64,000 bases of DNA from Candidatus Rokuibacteriota bacterium (GCA_003221695.1 QHSX01000043.1:62001-126000), one strand, 5' to 3'; shown: positions 18,390-26,303, counted from the first letter of the stretch. Translations and numbers: made by a program. The notes: a model not told the origin generated them from the sequence alone.

Positions 18390-19166
18390 ATGGTTGCCAC
18401 CCGGCCTCTCGCCACCCTTCGGTATGCGGCCGTATCCTCCAGTGCACCGCGACGGTGGCTCGCCCGCGAAGCCGGCCCGCCGACGCCGCCGAAGCCCCGC
18501 CTTCTCGACCGCGTGCGCGCCGCCGTGCGCGCTCGCCACGGGAGCCGCCGCACCGAGGAGGCGTACGTCGCGTGCCCCGCGGAGATGGGCGCGCCTGAGA
18601 TCACGCGCTTCCTCACCGCGCTTGCGGTCGAGGGAAGGGTGGCGGCGTCGACCCAGACCCAGGCGCTAAGCGCCCTCCTGTTTCTCTACCGCCACGTGCT
18701 CGAGTTGGACCTGCCCTGGCTCGAGGGCGTCGTGCGCGCGAAGCGTCCGCAGCGTCTGCCCATCGTCCTGACTCGCGAGGAGATCCGTGCCGTGCTCTTG
18801 CCGAGCGCTCTGGCGCGAAAGTATCCGCACGCCGGGCGGGAGTGGGCCTGGCAGTGGGTATTCCCCGCCACGCGGATGTATGTGGACCGGCTCACCGGCC
18901 AAGGCCGCCGGCATCACCTGCACGAGTCGGTCCTGCAGCGTGCCCTGAAGGACGCCGTCCGACAGGTCGGTGTGGCCAAGCGGGCCAGCCCACACACGCT
19001 CCGGCACTCATTTGCGACACACCTGCTGGAGGACCGCCACGACATCCGTACCGTCCAGGAGCTGCTCGGCCACCGGGACGTCAGCACGACGATGATCTAC
19101 ACCCACGCCCTGAACCGGGGACCGGCCGCCGTCCGGAGTCCGGCCGACCGGATGTTCGATCCATGA
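18390..19166 (+). pseudogene. integron integrase (IntI) remnant with internal deletions
   Basis: The translated remnant (about 258 residues) follows integron integrases closely: [23 protein letters not shown], then [35 protein letters not shown], the IntI-specific patch [46 protein letters not shown]. Compared with the family from memory, some 15 residues are missing after AYV and about 75-90 after IRAVL. The second gap removes the catalytic Arg box and the active-site Lys. The reading frame is intact, but the protein cannot catalyse strand exchange. It is transcribed toward the cassette array to its right, not away from it as in class 1 integrons. Confidence 0.85.
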
Positions 19167-19521
19167 CCGACCAGGTCAACCGCACACGGGATATGCTGCC
19201 GCGCCAGGCAGCCTATCTTGGAGACTGGGCACGTCACTCTCCCGCGGGCAAGTGGGCGAGGATAAAGGGCGGAGGATCAGCGTGACGATCCAGACCGAGA
19301 ACCGCATACGCTGCGGAGGGCTGCAGGATTTGCTGTCATACGCAGGTCGGCCCATTTCACGTTGAACTAAACCGCTGACGCGGTAGGATCGATCCCACTC
19401 ATCGTGATCGGCGCGCGCTCGCTTGAGCGCCGCACTGTCTCCCGCTCCCTCCAGTCGCGACGTCGCTCCTGAGCACGGCTCACAATCGCCTCCGTCCCAA
19501 CTTTCCGGACGGAGGTGGCTC
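19167..19521. other. non-coding stretch between intI and the IS91-type genes, candidate attI remnant
   Basis: No gene is seen. The heptamer GTTGAAC at 19361-19367 fits the GTTRRRY core of an integron recombination site and ends in GAAC, the tetranucleotide favoured by IS91-type insertions. The left end of the IS91-type element may therefore lie at about 19368, directly on the old attI/cassette junction. An inverted repeat pair TCCGTCC/GGACGGA at about 19485-19515 frames the ribosome site of the next gene. Confidence 0.35.
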
Positions 19522-20367
19522 ATGAGTGAACTGCGAGCCCGCATGCTGCGCGACATGACGGTGCGAGGATTCTCCCCACGGACCCACGAGGCGTACATCC
19601 GACAGGTGGTGGGCCTGGCCCGCCATTATCGGCGCGCGCCCGATCAGCTCTCGGCCGACGAGGTGCAGGCGTACATTGCGCTGTTGTTCCGGGAGCGGAA
19701 GCGCTCGTGGAGCACGTGCGCCCAGGCCGCGCACGCGTTCCGGTTTCTCTACCACGTGACGCTCGGGCGCGAGCAGACAGCGTTCCACGTCCCGGCGCCG
19801 AAACAACCTCAGAAGCTGCCTGACATCCTGAGCCGGGAGGAGGTGTGGCGTCTCCTGCGCGCCTGCCCCCATCCCTGGCACCGGCTCTTGCTGGCGACCA
19901 CGTACGCCGGCGGCCTGCGTGTGAGCGAGGTCGTCGCCCTCAGGGTCGCGGATCTCGATGCCGACCGCATGACCATCCACATCAACCAGGGCAAGGGTGG
20001 TAAGGATCGCTACGTCCCGCTCTCTCCGCGGCTGCTCCAGGACTGGCGCGCGTACTGGCGCATCCGGCCCCCACACGTCTGGCTCTTCGCTAACCGCCAG
20101 GGCACACGCCCGATTGACATCACCGTCGCTCAGAAGCTCTACACGATGGCCAAGCTCCGCGCCGGCATCAGCAAGCAGGGCGGGATCCACGCGCTCCGCC
20201 ACGCGTTCGCCACCCATTTGCTCGAGGCCGGCCGCAATCTGCCGACCGTCCAAGAGCTCCTCGGCCACCGCCACCTGTCCACCACCGCGCGGTATTTGCA
20301 CGTCACGCCGGGCCGGGTGCTGGCCACCGGCTCGCCCCTGGACCTGCCCGAGCCCCCAGGCGCCTGA
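19522..20367 (+). CDS. tyrosine recombinase associated with the IS91-type element
   Basis: The 281-residue protein begins at ATG 19522 behind a GGAGGTGG site. An N-terminal SAM-like domain (RMLRDMTVRGFSPRTHEAYI) precedes the catalytic domain with all active-site residues: Arg in AGGLRVSEVVAL, Lys in GKGGKDRYVPL, HALRHAFATH, GHRHLS and the nucleophile Tyr in TARYLHV. It is therefore intact, unlike the neighbouring IntI remnant, and lacks the IntI-specific patch. Its partner transposase follows after three bases. It may assist transposition or resolve intermediates. Confidence 0.88.
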   Translation: MSELRARMLRDMTVRGFSPRTHEAYIRQVVGLARHYRRAPDQLSADEVQAYIALLFRERKRSWSTCAQAAHAFRFLYHVTLGREQTAFHVPAPKQPQKLPDILSREEVWRLLRACPHPWHRLLLATTYAGGLRVSEVVALRVADLDADRMTIHINQGKGGKDRYVPLSPRLLQDWRAYWRIRPPHVWLFANRQGTRPIDITVAQKLYTMAKLRAGISKQGGIHALRHAFATHLLEAGRNLPTVQELLGHRHLSTTARYLHVTPGRVLATGSPLDLPEPPGA

Positions 20368-20370
20368 GGC

Positions 20371-21585
20371 ATGGCCCCGCCGCCAGCCGCCCCCGCGGGC
20401 GTCGGCGCGGCGCGCATGGCCCGGGTCGAGCTCGCCGACATCGTCCGCGCTCACGGCGCGGCGTATCAGCGTGCTCACCCGCTGTGTCGCGCTCAATGCC
20501 GCGCCCTGCGGGCGATCGCGCGCTGCCGCACCGCCGCGCTTGGGGGCCATCGCGCGGTCTGCACCGCCTGTGGCGCCGAGCGGATCACGTACAACTCGTG
20601 TCGGAACCGTCACTGTCCGAAATGCCAGCGGGTGGCCACCGAGCGCTGGCTCGCCGCGCGCCGCCGCGAGGTCCTGCCGATTCCCTACTTCCACGTGGTC
20701 TTCACGCTCCCTCACACCCTCAACCCGCTCGCGCAGAGTCACCCGCGCCTGATCTACCAGTTGCTGTTTCAGGCCGCGGCCTCCACGCTTACGCGCTTCG
20801 GCCGCGATCGCCGTCAGCTCGGCGGTGACCTCGGGGGGACCGCCGTGCTCCACACCTGGGGCCAAACCCTCACGCAGCATGTGCACGTCCACTGCGTCGT
20901 CACCGGCGGCGCGCTCGCCCCAGCGGGGGCACGGTGGATTCCCGCCCGGCCGGGCTTCCTCTTCCCCGTCCGCGCCCTGACGAAGGTCTTCCGCGGCCGG
21001 TATCTCGCCGGCCTGCGGCGGGCCTTCGACCGGGGCGAGCTGCACTGCACCGGCGGGCTGGCCGCGCTGGCCGAGCCCGCCGCGGTGGCGGCGTGGCTCG
21101 ATGAGCTACGCCAGCAGGCCTGGGTCGTCTACTGCAAGCCGCCGTTCGCCGGCCCCGAACACGTGCTCGCCTACCTGGGCCGCTACACCCACCGCGTCGC
21201 GCTCTCCAACGACCGGCTGCTCGCCGTCCTCGACGGCCGCGTCCGCTTTCGCTGGCGCGACTACGCGGACGGGGACCGCGTGAAGGTCATGGAGCTTGAG
21301 GTCGACGAATTTCTCCGCCGCTTCCTGCTCCACGTGGTCCCCGACGGCTTCGTCCGCATCCGCCACTTCGGCCTGCTCGCCAATCGCCGGCGGGCGGCGG
21401 CGCTCGCTCAGTGCCGCGTCCTCTTGAGGCAACCGCCGCCGCCCGTGGAACTGCCGGAGACCGTTCGAGACCTCATGCTGCGCGTCACCGGCCTTGACAT
21501 CGAGCGCTGCCCCGTTTGTCAGCAGGGCCTCCTGCGGCAGGTCGAGCGGCTGGCCCCGGCGCCCGCCGCCTGGGACACCTCATGA
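20371..21585 (+). CDS. IS91-family HUH transposase
   Basis: The 404-residue protein has an N-terminal zinc-binding region (CTACGAERITYNSCRNRHCP, six Cys/His ligands), the metal-binding HUH motif in TQHVHVHCVVTGG, and paired tyrosines four residues apart in AYLGRYTHR, matching the two nucleophilic tyrosines of IS91. A C-terminal Cys pair (CPVCQQG) ends the protein. It nicks single-stranded DNA and transposes by rolling circle. All catalytic features are present, so the element may be active or only recently silenced. Confidence 0.92.
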   Translation: MAPPPAAPAGVGAARMARVELADIVRAHGAAYQRAHPLCRAQCRALRAIARCRTAALGGHRAVCTACGAERITYNSCRNRHCPKCQRVATERWLAARRREVLPIPYFHVVFTLPHTLNPLAQSHPRLIYQLLFQAAASTLTRFGRDRRQLGGDLGGTAVLHTWGQTLTQHVHVHCVVTGGALAPAGARWIPARPGFLFPVRALTKVFRGRYLAGLRRAFDRGELHCTGGLAALAEPAAVAAWLDELRQQAWVVYCKPPFAGPEHVLAYLGRYTHRVALSNDRLLAVLDGRVRFRWRDYADGDRVKVMELEVDEFLRRFLLHVVPDGFVRIRHFGLLANRRRAAALAQCRVLLRQPPPPVELPETVRDLMLRVTGLDIERCPVCQQGLLRQVERLAPAPAAWDTS

Positions 21586-21839
21586 GCCGCGGCTCACCGC
21601 GATGCCGCGCCCGGCGCCGGCAGCTCCGCATCCCACTGCGACGCCCTTCCTCTATGCCCTCATCGATATCGGCCCCGGGGACGCGTTGGCCCGCCGCCGG
21701 CCACCTCATCCCCGGGTGCGCCCGTCTCGCGAACCACGGTCGACGGCCCCGGGGGCCGCCTGCACCACCTACCGTTCCCGCTTCGAGCCACGCCGTCCCC
21801 ACGATAGAATCTCCGTACGCCATGCACGCGAGGGGTTTC
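21586..21839. other. non-coding stretch between the IS91-type transposase and attC1
   Basis: No convincing gene is present; open frames here are shadows. The stretch should contain the right end (oriIS) of the IS91-type element and possibly the tail of a cassette whose 5' part was lost. A GTTC at 21773-21776 is one possible right boundary. Confidence 0.4.
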
Positions 21840-21899
21840 GTCCAACTGGTTTTATCCGCCATGCTCGACGCACGACGGATAAAAGCCTGAACGTTAGAC
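21840..21899 (+). repeat. attC site 1
   Basis: GTCCAAC at 21840-21846 and GTTAGAC at 21893-21899 fit the R'' and R' cores of integron attC sites. Between them the arms TTTTATCCG and CGGATAAAA pair around a short loop. Orientation is the same as the other sites, placing the recombination point at the left edge of the toxin-antitoxin cassette. Confidence 0.8.
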
Positions 21900-21913
21900 C
21901 GCAGCGGTCGGAT

Positions 21914-21942
21914 TTGACCTTGGTGTCGAATCTGGCTATATT
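21914..21942 (+). promoter_or_regulatory. sigma70-type promoter of the toxin-antitoxin cassette
   Basis: TTGACC at 21914-21919 and TATATT at 21937-21942 are separated by 17 bases, an optimal spacing. Transcription would start about 3 bases before the toxin ATG at 21952, so the message is nearly leaderless. The cassette therefore carries its own promoter rather than relying on an integron promoter. Confidence 0.7.
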
Positions 21943-21950
21943 CTAGCCAG
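21932..21950 (+). promoter_or_regulatory. palindromic operator overlapping the toxin-antitoxin promoter
   Basis: Seven-base perfect arms CTGGCTA and TAGCCAG are separated by five bases and cover the -10 box and the start site. Toxin-antitoxin operons are normally repressed by the antitoxin or the complex at such a site. The binding protein is inferred to be the product of 22220-22486. Confidence 0.6.
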
Positions 21951-21951
21951 A

Positions 21952-22263
21952 ATGCGGTATGAGGTCGTCCTGGCCCCCGAGGCGGCTAGGGCCTACAGGT
22001 CCCTGCCGGCCTACCGCCGGGCCGAAGTGCGGGACGCCCTCGAACGGCACTTGCGTCACGAGCCCACCCGGGTAAGCAAGAGCCGGATCAAACGCCTGCG
22101 GGGCTTGAGCCAGCCGCAGTATCGCCTCCGGGTTGGGGAAGTGAGGGTGTTCTATGACGTCACGCGCGAAGGTGTCGAGGTCCTCGCAATCGTCACGAAA
22201 GCCGAAGCGGCCAACTGGCTTGCCGAGCACGGGACGCCCGGTACGCAAGGCGGCGCTGGCTGA
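21952..22263 (+). CDS. RelE/ParE-superfamily toxin
   Basis: A 103-residue basic protein with the RelE/ParE fold: YEVVLAPEAARAYRSLP at the N-terminus, a central Arg/Lys-rich helix with SRIKRLRGL, and the strands YRLRVGEVRVFYDV and VEVLAIVTKAEA. RelE members cleave mRNA on the ribosome and ParE members poison gyrase; the sequence alone does not decide. It is the first gene of its cassette, an order opposite to classic relBE, and overlaps the antitoxin gene by 44 bases. Toxin-antitoxin pairs are frequent in integron arrays and are thought to stabilise them. Confidence 0.85.
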   Translation: MRYEVVLAPEAARAYRSLPAYRRAEVRDALERHLRHEPTRVSKSRIKRLRGLSQPQYRLRVGEVRVFYDVTREGVEVLAIVTKAEAANWLAEHGTPGTQGGAG

Positions 22264-22486
22264 GGTCAAGGACGACCTGTCGCGATTCCTGCGCTTGGCC
22301 GAGTCCGAGGAAATCCTTATCACGCGGCACGGGAAGCCGGCTGGCGTGCTGATCGGCTTCGAAAGCGAGGACGACTGGTTCGACTATCGGTTGGAGCACC
22401 ATCCCGAGTTTCTGCGGCGAGTAGCGCAGGCGCGAGAAGCTCTCAGGAGCGGTCGCGGTGTCCGACTCGAGGATCTGCCGTCATGA
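22220..22486 (+). CDS. Phd/YefM-like antitoxin
   Basis: An 88-residue protein read from TTG 22220 inside the toxin gene (no ATG/GTG fits the family start). The N-terminal part, VRKAALAEVKDDLSRFLRLAE then EILITRHGKPAGVLIGF, is the DNA-binding Phd/YefM fold. The acidic C-terminal half (ESEDDWFDYRLEHHPEFLRR) would wrap and neutralise the basic toxin. It ends seven bases before attC2. The Phd/YefM antitoxin is likely the repressor that binds the palindrome at 21932-21950. Confidence 0.78.
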   Translation: MPSTGRPVRKAALAEVKDDLSRFLRLAESEEILITRHGKPAGVLIGFESEDDWFDYRLEHHPEFLRRVAQAREALRSGRGVRLEDLPS

Positions 22487-22492
22487 CGAGCG

Positions 22493-22552
22493 GTCTAACA
22501 GCAGGCTTGAGCGGGCCGGCTCGACGCCGGCCGCTCAGCCTGATCGTTAGCC
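22493..22552 (+). repeat. attC site 2
   Basis: GTCTAAC (22493-22499) and GTTAGCC (22546-22552) form the outer cores. The arms GGCTTGAGCGGGCCGGC and GCCGGCCGCTCAGCC pair with single extrahelical bases, the hallmark of folded attC sites. It separates the toxin-antitoxin and KOW cassettes. Confidence 0.9.
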
Positions 22553-22623
22553 CGATCGCTGGCGAGTGCTGATGCGACTCTGCTGAAATAGGCAAGAGGC
22601 GAGTCTTCTTTGAGGTGATGCCA

Positions 22624-22794
22624 ATGAGTGTGCAGTCGGGCGATAAGGTTCGAGTCATCGGTGGCCCGTACAGAGGCTGGGAGGGCGAAGTCTTGAGAGT
22701 CGAGGAGGACCGAGAACGGGTAACCGTCGTGATCCCCGTCTTCGCGAAGCCCACTGCCATCGAACTCCGGCCGTCGCAGATCGAGCCAATCTAG
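22624..22794 (+). CDS. free-standing KOW-domain protein (NusG C-terminal-like)
   Basis: A 56-residue product that is little more than one KOW domain: SGDKVRVIGGPYRGWEGEV, an alternating strand region, then IPVFAKPTAIELRPSQIEPI. The order and spacing are those of the C-terminal domain of the transcription factor NusG, which contacts ribosomal protein S10 or Rho. There is no NGN domain, so it cannot bind RNA polymerase as NusG does. ATG 22624 lies eight bases after GAGG; ATG 22618 is also possible. It is the only gene in its cassette between attC2 and attC3. Its function is unknown. Confidence 0.75.
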   Translation: MSVQSGDKVRVIGGPYRGWEGEVLRVEEDRERVTVVIPVFAKPTAIELRPSQIEPI

Positions 22795-22839
22795 TGACGC
22801 CTCGCCGCCAACGACAGACATCGTCGCAACCTGTGAACG

Positions 22840-22899
22840 GGCTAACAACAGGATGAACCTGGCGGCGCTGCGCGCCGCACGTTATCCTGACCGTTAGGC
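22840..22899 (+). repeat. attC site 3
   Basis: GGCTAAC (22840-22846) and GTTAGGC (22893-22899) are the outer cores; the second is the canonical form. Inner arms AGGATGAAC and GTTATCCT and the GC-rich centre pair with one bulge. It ends 11 bases before the PhzF start codon. Confidence 0.88.
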
Positions 22900-22910
22900 G
22901 CCACGAACTT

Positions 22911-23744
22911 ATGGCCACGTTTCAGTTCACACAAGTCAACGTTTTTTCGGCTGATCCACTCGGGGGAAACCCGCTTGCAGTCGTGCATGCTGCAGACGGA
23001 TTGAGCGAAGCACAGATGGCCGCGCTCGCACGATGGACCAACCTCTCGGAGACGACGTTCCTCCTACAGCCAACGAATGCCGGTGCCGATTACTACGTAC
23101 GCATTTTCACGCCCAGCAGCGAACTGCCCTTCGCCGGACATCCAACGCTCGGCTCATGTCACGCATGGCTCGCGTCGGGCGGGAAGCCGCGCGAGCCGCG
23201 TGTTGTCATCCAGCAATGCGGCGTGGGTCTCGTAAGCGTGCGCTGCGACGCTCCGCGCCTGGAGTTCGCCGCGCCACCTTTGCGCCGGACCGGCGTGCTC
23301 GAGTCCGACGTGCTAGCGAAAATTACGAGGGCGCTCGCCCTGGCGCCATCGGACATCGTTCACCACCAGTGGGTCGACAATGGGCCGGGCTGGTGCGCGG
23401 TGATGCTTCGCTCCGCGCGACAGGTGCTTTCGCTCAAGCCGGACTGGACCTCGCTACATCCGCTAAAGCTAGGCGTGGTCGGTCCGCATGACGTCGGCCG
23501 CGACGCGGCCTTCGAGGTGCGGGCGTTCATTGGCACCGGCGGATACGAAGATCCGGTCACCGGCAGCCTCAACGCGAGCCTCGCACAGTGGCTCATCGGC
23601 GCAGGACTTGCCAAATCTCCGTATGTCGCGACCCAAGGCACCGCCCTCCAGCGCGCCGGCCGCGTCCATCTGCGCACGGAAGGCGGAGAGGTCTGGGTCG
23701 GGGGCGACGTCGTGAGCGTTATACACGGTGAGCTCAATCTCTAG
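22911..23744 (+). CDS. PhzF-family isomerase/epimerase
   Basis: A 277-residue member of the PhzF family (diaminopimelate epimerase-like fold, two similar lobes). Diagnostic segments are FSADPLGGNPLAVV, WTNLSETTFLL with the catalytic Glu, the RIFTPSSELPFAGHPTLGS active-site strand, and DPVTGSLNASLAQWLI in the second lobe. PhzF itself isomerises a phenazine precursor, but most family members act on unknown small acids. It is a single-gene cassette, and base composition is lower in GC than the flanking chromosome, consistent with lateral acquisition. Confidence 0.9.
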   Translation: MATFQFTQVNVFSADPLGGNPLAVVHAADGLSEAQMAALARWTNLSETTFLLQPTNAGADYYVRIFTPSSELPFAGHPTLGSCHAWLASGGKPREPRVVIQQCGVGLVSVRCDAPRLEFAAPPLRRTGVLESDVLAKITRALALAPSDIVHHQWVDNGPGWCAVMLRSARQVLSLKPDWTSLHPLKLGVVGPHDVGRDAAFEVRAFIGTGGYEDPVTGSLNASLAQWLIGAGLAKSPYVATQGTALQRAGRVHLRTEGGEVWVGGDVVSVIHGELNL

Positions 23745-23835
23745 ATGAAACAACCAACCCACGATGATCGAACGCCTAACAGCGCATTCCACCTGACGGC
23801 CGGGCTCGCGTTCGCTCGCCCGCCCGCAGGTGAAT

Positions 23836-25147
23836 TGAACGGTCGGGGAGATAGGTAACAAAAGAGTCCGGGGACATGGGTTACACATGTCGATGACGAT
23901 AGAGTCTCCCGTACGCGTCCTCAATCCTCATGCGCCGCTCGTGCAAGCGGCCCAGCTTGAGCGGCCCGAAGTACACGTTCCAGATCCCGTCGTCGATTTC
24001 CTCCAGCCCGACGTACTCGCCGACGCAGACGATCGACACGTTCACCCAGCGACTATTCCACCGGATCCCCCCGTTGGCGCTGACGTACCGGACCTCGAAG
24101 CGATCCGGGTACTCGAGCGGCGGCAGCCGGGCAGGCATCGGCCGCGGCGAGGGCGTGTAACACGAGGCTGGCGTCTGCTGGTCGAGCGCCTCGTGCGGGC
24201 GCTCGTGATTGAACTCCTGGCGAAAGACGTTGAACTTGCGCTGCTGCGCCGCAAGACTCCCGGCCGCCGGCCGGGTCGTCTCTGCCTTCAGCGTGCGATG
24301 CATTCGTTCATGGCGCCCGTTCTGCGCCGGCCGGCCAGGCTCGATCAGCTCGGGGAGAATGCCCAGGCGCACCCACCACGCCGACAGCGTCGACAAGCGG
24401 GCCAACGTGTTCGTCGCGAACGGCACGCCGTTGTCGGAGCGAATCCGTTTCGGCAGTCCGTACTCCTGGAACAGCCGCGTGAAGATCGGCTTGGCCCCCT
24501 CGCCGGCCGTCGACACCAGCGCCTGGCAGCCCAGGAGATAGCGGCTGAAGCCGTCCGCCACCGTCAGCGGATAGCAGTACCGCTCGTCGCCGGTGCGGAA
24601 CGGCCCTTTGTAGTCCGCACTCCAGACATCGTTGGGAGCGAGGATCTCGCTCGTCGGCTTGCCGGGATGGCCGATGCGGCGTCGGTAACGTTTGATCGGC
24701 ACCATCCCATGCCGCTTGAGGATGTCGCACGCCGTCGAACGGCCGGGCAGCGGCCATCGCGGCTGGCGCTTGTGCAACAGCGCCAGCAGCTTTTTGCCGC
24801 CCCAGGTCGGATGCCGGCGCCGGGCGGCCAAGATCGCGCTCACGATCTCGTCGGACGTCTGATTCGGCGAGCGGCGCGGCCGCCGCGAGCGCTCCTCCAA
24901 GCCCGCCGGCCCGTGGCGCAGGTAGCGGTCAATCCACTTGTAGCCGGTCTTGCGGGCGACGCCGTACAGCGCGCACAGCTCCGTGAGCGACAGCGCGTCG
25001 CGAAGGAAGTCGGCGATGAACTGCGTTCGCTGGTCCATGGGTGATGCAGCCCTCCACGGCATCGGCACCTCCTTGGTGCCTTGCCAGTGTTTTGGATGTC
25101 ACCCATGTCCCTGGACTAAATTGTTACCGATGTCCCTGGACCGTACC
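23836..25147 (-). mobile_element. IS481-family insertion sequence
   Basis: The 1312-bp element has imperfect inverted ends of about 45 bases. The left end from 23836 contains GGTCGGGGAGATAGGTAACA and a second block GTCCGGGGACATGGGT; the right end read inward contains GGTCCAGGGACATCGGTAACA and GTCCAGGGACATGGGT. The flanking AAT at 23833-23835 and 25148-25150 looks like a short target duplication. One transposase gene fills it on the minus strand. Confidence 0.82.
23881..25062 (-). CDS. IS481-family DDE transposase
   Basis: The 393-residue protein starts at the Met of PWRAASPMDQRTQF, placed just after an AAGGAGGT site. An N-terminal helix-turn-helix (LTELCALYGVARKTGYKWIDRY) precedes the rve integrase core with the catalytic triad Asp in WSADYKGPF, Asp in RSDNGVPF and Glu in GRHERMHRTLK. 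The C-terminal region (FEVRYVSANGGIRW) is typical of IS481 members. No frameshift or stop interrupts it, so the IS may still be mobile. Confidence 0.92.
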   Translation of the reverse strand: MPWRAASPMDQRTQFIADFLRDALSLTELCALYGVARKTGYKWIDRYLRHGPAGLEERSRRPRRSPNQTSDEIVSAILAARRRHPTWGGKKLLALLHKRQPRWPLPGRSTACDILKRHGMVPIKRYRRRIGHPGKPTSEILAPNDVWSADYKGPFRTGDERYCYPLTVADGFSRYLLGCQALVSTAGEGAKPIFTRLFQEYGLPKRIRSDNGVPFATNTLARLSTLSAWWVRLGILPELIEPGRPAQNGRHERMHRTLKAETTRPAAGSLAAQQRKFNVFRQEFNHERPHEALDQQTPASCYTPSPRPMPARLPPLEYPDRFEVRYVSANGGIRWNSRWVNVSIVCVGEYVGLEEIDDGIWNVYFGPLKLGRLHERRMRIEDAYGRLYRHRHV

Positions 25148-25241
25148 AATGCGGACGTTATGCGCACCGCGAAAGGTCGATGGTGGAGGGCTGTGACGTT
25201 CGGCTGGGTGATGGGTTCTCACCCGGCAGGTGGAGGTCTCT

Positions 25242-26261
25242 ATGAGTGACCCACGCGCGAGCTGGAGCCGACGGAAGTTTGTGAATCGGTTGACGCTTGC
25301 CGGAACGGCGGGGCTCGTCGGGCTGCGACCAGAACCCGTCGTCGCAGAGCCGCCGCCCGAGACGACCCGAATCCGGCTCGTTCGGAGCCCGGCCATCTGC
25401 ATCTCTCCGCTCTACTTGGCGGAGGATCTGTTCCGACTCGAAGGGTTCACCGAGGTCGAGTACGTTCAGGTCAAGAGCGGGAACCTCTTCACGCAGGCGG
25501 TGGCCTCGGGGCAGGTGGACTTCGCCCTGAACTTCATTGGGCCCCTCGTGATCAGCGTGGATCAGCAAGCCCCGGTTGTGATTCTGGCCGGGATCCATGC
25601 CGGCTGCTTCGAGCTGTTCGGATCCGAGCGTATCCGCGCGATCCGGGATCTGAAAGGCAAGACCGTTGCGATTCCGGGCAAGGGGGAGCCGCAACATGTC
25701 TTCCTGGCCAGCATGCTGTCGTACGTCGGTGTCGATCCGAGCACGGACATTTCCTGGGTGACTCAACCGTTCGCCGAGTCGACCCGCCTCCTCTCTGAGG
25801 GCAAGGTCGATGGGTATCTCGGCATTGCGCCCGAGCCCCAGCAACTGCGCGCCCAGAAGATCGGTCGGCTGATGGTCGATAGCGCCGTGGACCGACCGTG
25901 GTCGCAGTACTTCTGCTGCATGGCGTACGCGAACCGCGACTTCGTGCGCCGGCACCCTGCGGCGACGAAGCGAGCCCTGCGAGCCATCCTCAAGGCGGCC
26001 GACCTCTGCGCGACGGCCCCAGCCGTGGCCGCGCAGACCGTCGTCACCAAGGGCTACACGCGCGAGTACGACTACGCGTTTGAGTTGATCAAGAAGCTCC
26101 CGTACAACCTGTGGCGCACGCAGAATCACGAGGACTCGCTGCGCTTCTACGCGCTCCGCCTTCACGAAGCGGGGATGATCAAGTCGAGCCCTCAGAAGAT
26201 CCTCGGCCAGGGCACCGACTGGCGGTTCCTCGACGAGCTGAAGAAGGAGCTGAAGGGCTAG
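25242..26261 (+). CDS. Tat-exported NMT1/SsuA-type substrate-binding protein
   Basis: A 339-residue periplasmic binding protein of the NMT1/THI5-like class, relatives of which bind pyrimidines, sulfonates or nitrate. ATG 25242 follows a GGAGG; the N-terminus has the twin-arginine signal SRRKFVNRLTLAGTAGLVG. Ligand-domain motifs include SPLYLAEDLFRLEGF, SGQVDFALNFIGP and LKGKTVAIPGKGEPQHVF. In chromosomal operons such proteins come with a permease and an ATPase; here it stands alone in a cassette, so it must borrow a transporter or act as a sensor. Ligand unknown. Confidence 0.85.
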   Translation: MSDPRASWSRRKFVNRLTLAGTAGLVGLRPEPVVAEPPPETTRIRLVRSPAICISPLYLAEDLFRLEGFTEVEYVQVKSGNLFTQAVASGQVDFALNFIGPLVISVDQQAPVVILAGIHAGCFELFGSERIRAIRDLKGKTVAIPGKGEPQHVFLASMLSYVGVDPSTDISWVTQPFAESTRLLSEGKVDGYLGIAPEPQQLRAQKIGRLMVDSAVDRPWSQYFCCMAYANRDFVRRHPAATKRALRAILKAADLCATAPAVAAQTVVTKGYTREYDYAFELIKKLPYNLWRTQNHEDSLRFYALRLHEAGMIKSSPQKILGQGTDWRFLDELKKELKG

Positions 26262-26303
26262 CGAGGGACAGAGGTCTGGAGCTCGGAAGCGGGCCAATGC
26301 GGC

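Larger units (their letters stand above)
19368..21585 (+). mobile_element. IS91-type rolling-circle element (ends not resolved)
   Basis: It consists of a tyrosine recombinase gene followed four bases later by an HUH transposase gene, an arrangement seen in a subgroup of IS91-family elements. IS91 elements have no terminal inverted repeats or target duplication, so the ends cannot be read directly. The left limit is a guess next to a GAAC; the right end lies somewhere between the transposase stop and attC1 at 21840. Confidence 0.6.
23774..25163 (+). repeat. attC site 4, split by an IS481-type insertion
   Basis: The left part runs from GCCTAAC (23774-23780) to 23835 and the right part from 25148 to GTTATGC (25157-25163). 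If the IS and one copy of AAT are removed, the right arm reads CAGGTGAATGC and pairs with GCATTCCACCTG of the left arm with one extrahelical C. The restored site has the same size as its neighbours. It cannot fold while the IS is present. Confidence 0.8.

Noticed and set aside
18390-19166. Functional XerC/D-like recombinase
   Set aside because: The IntI-specific patch assigns it to integron integrases, and the catalytic Arg box is missing.
21586-21946. Small genes in frames 21494-21946 and 21516-21890
   Set aside because: They overlap the transposase end and attC1, have Arg/Pro-rich translations and no start signals.
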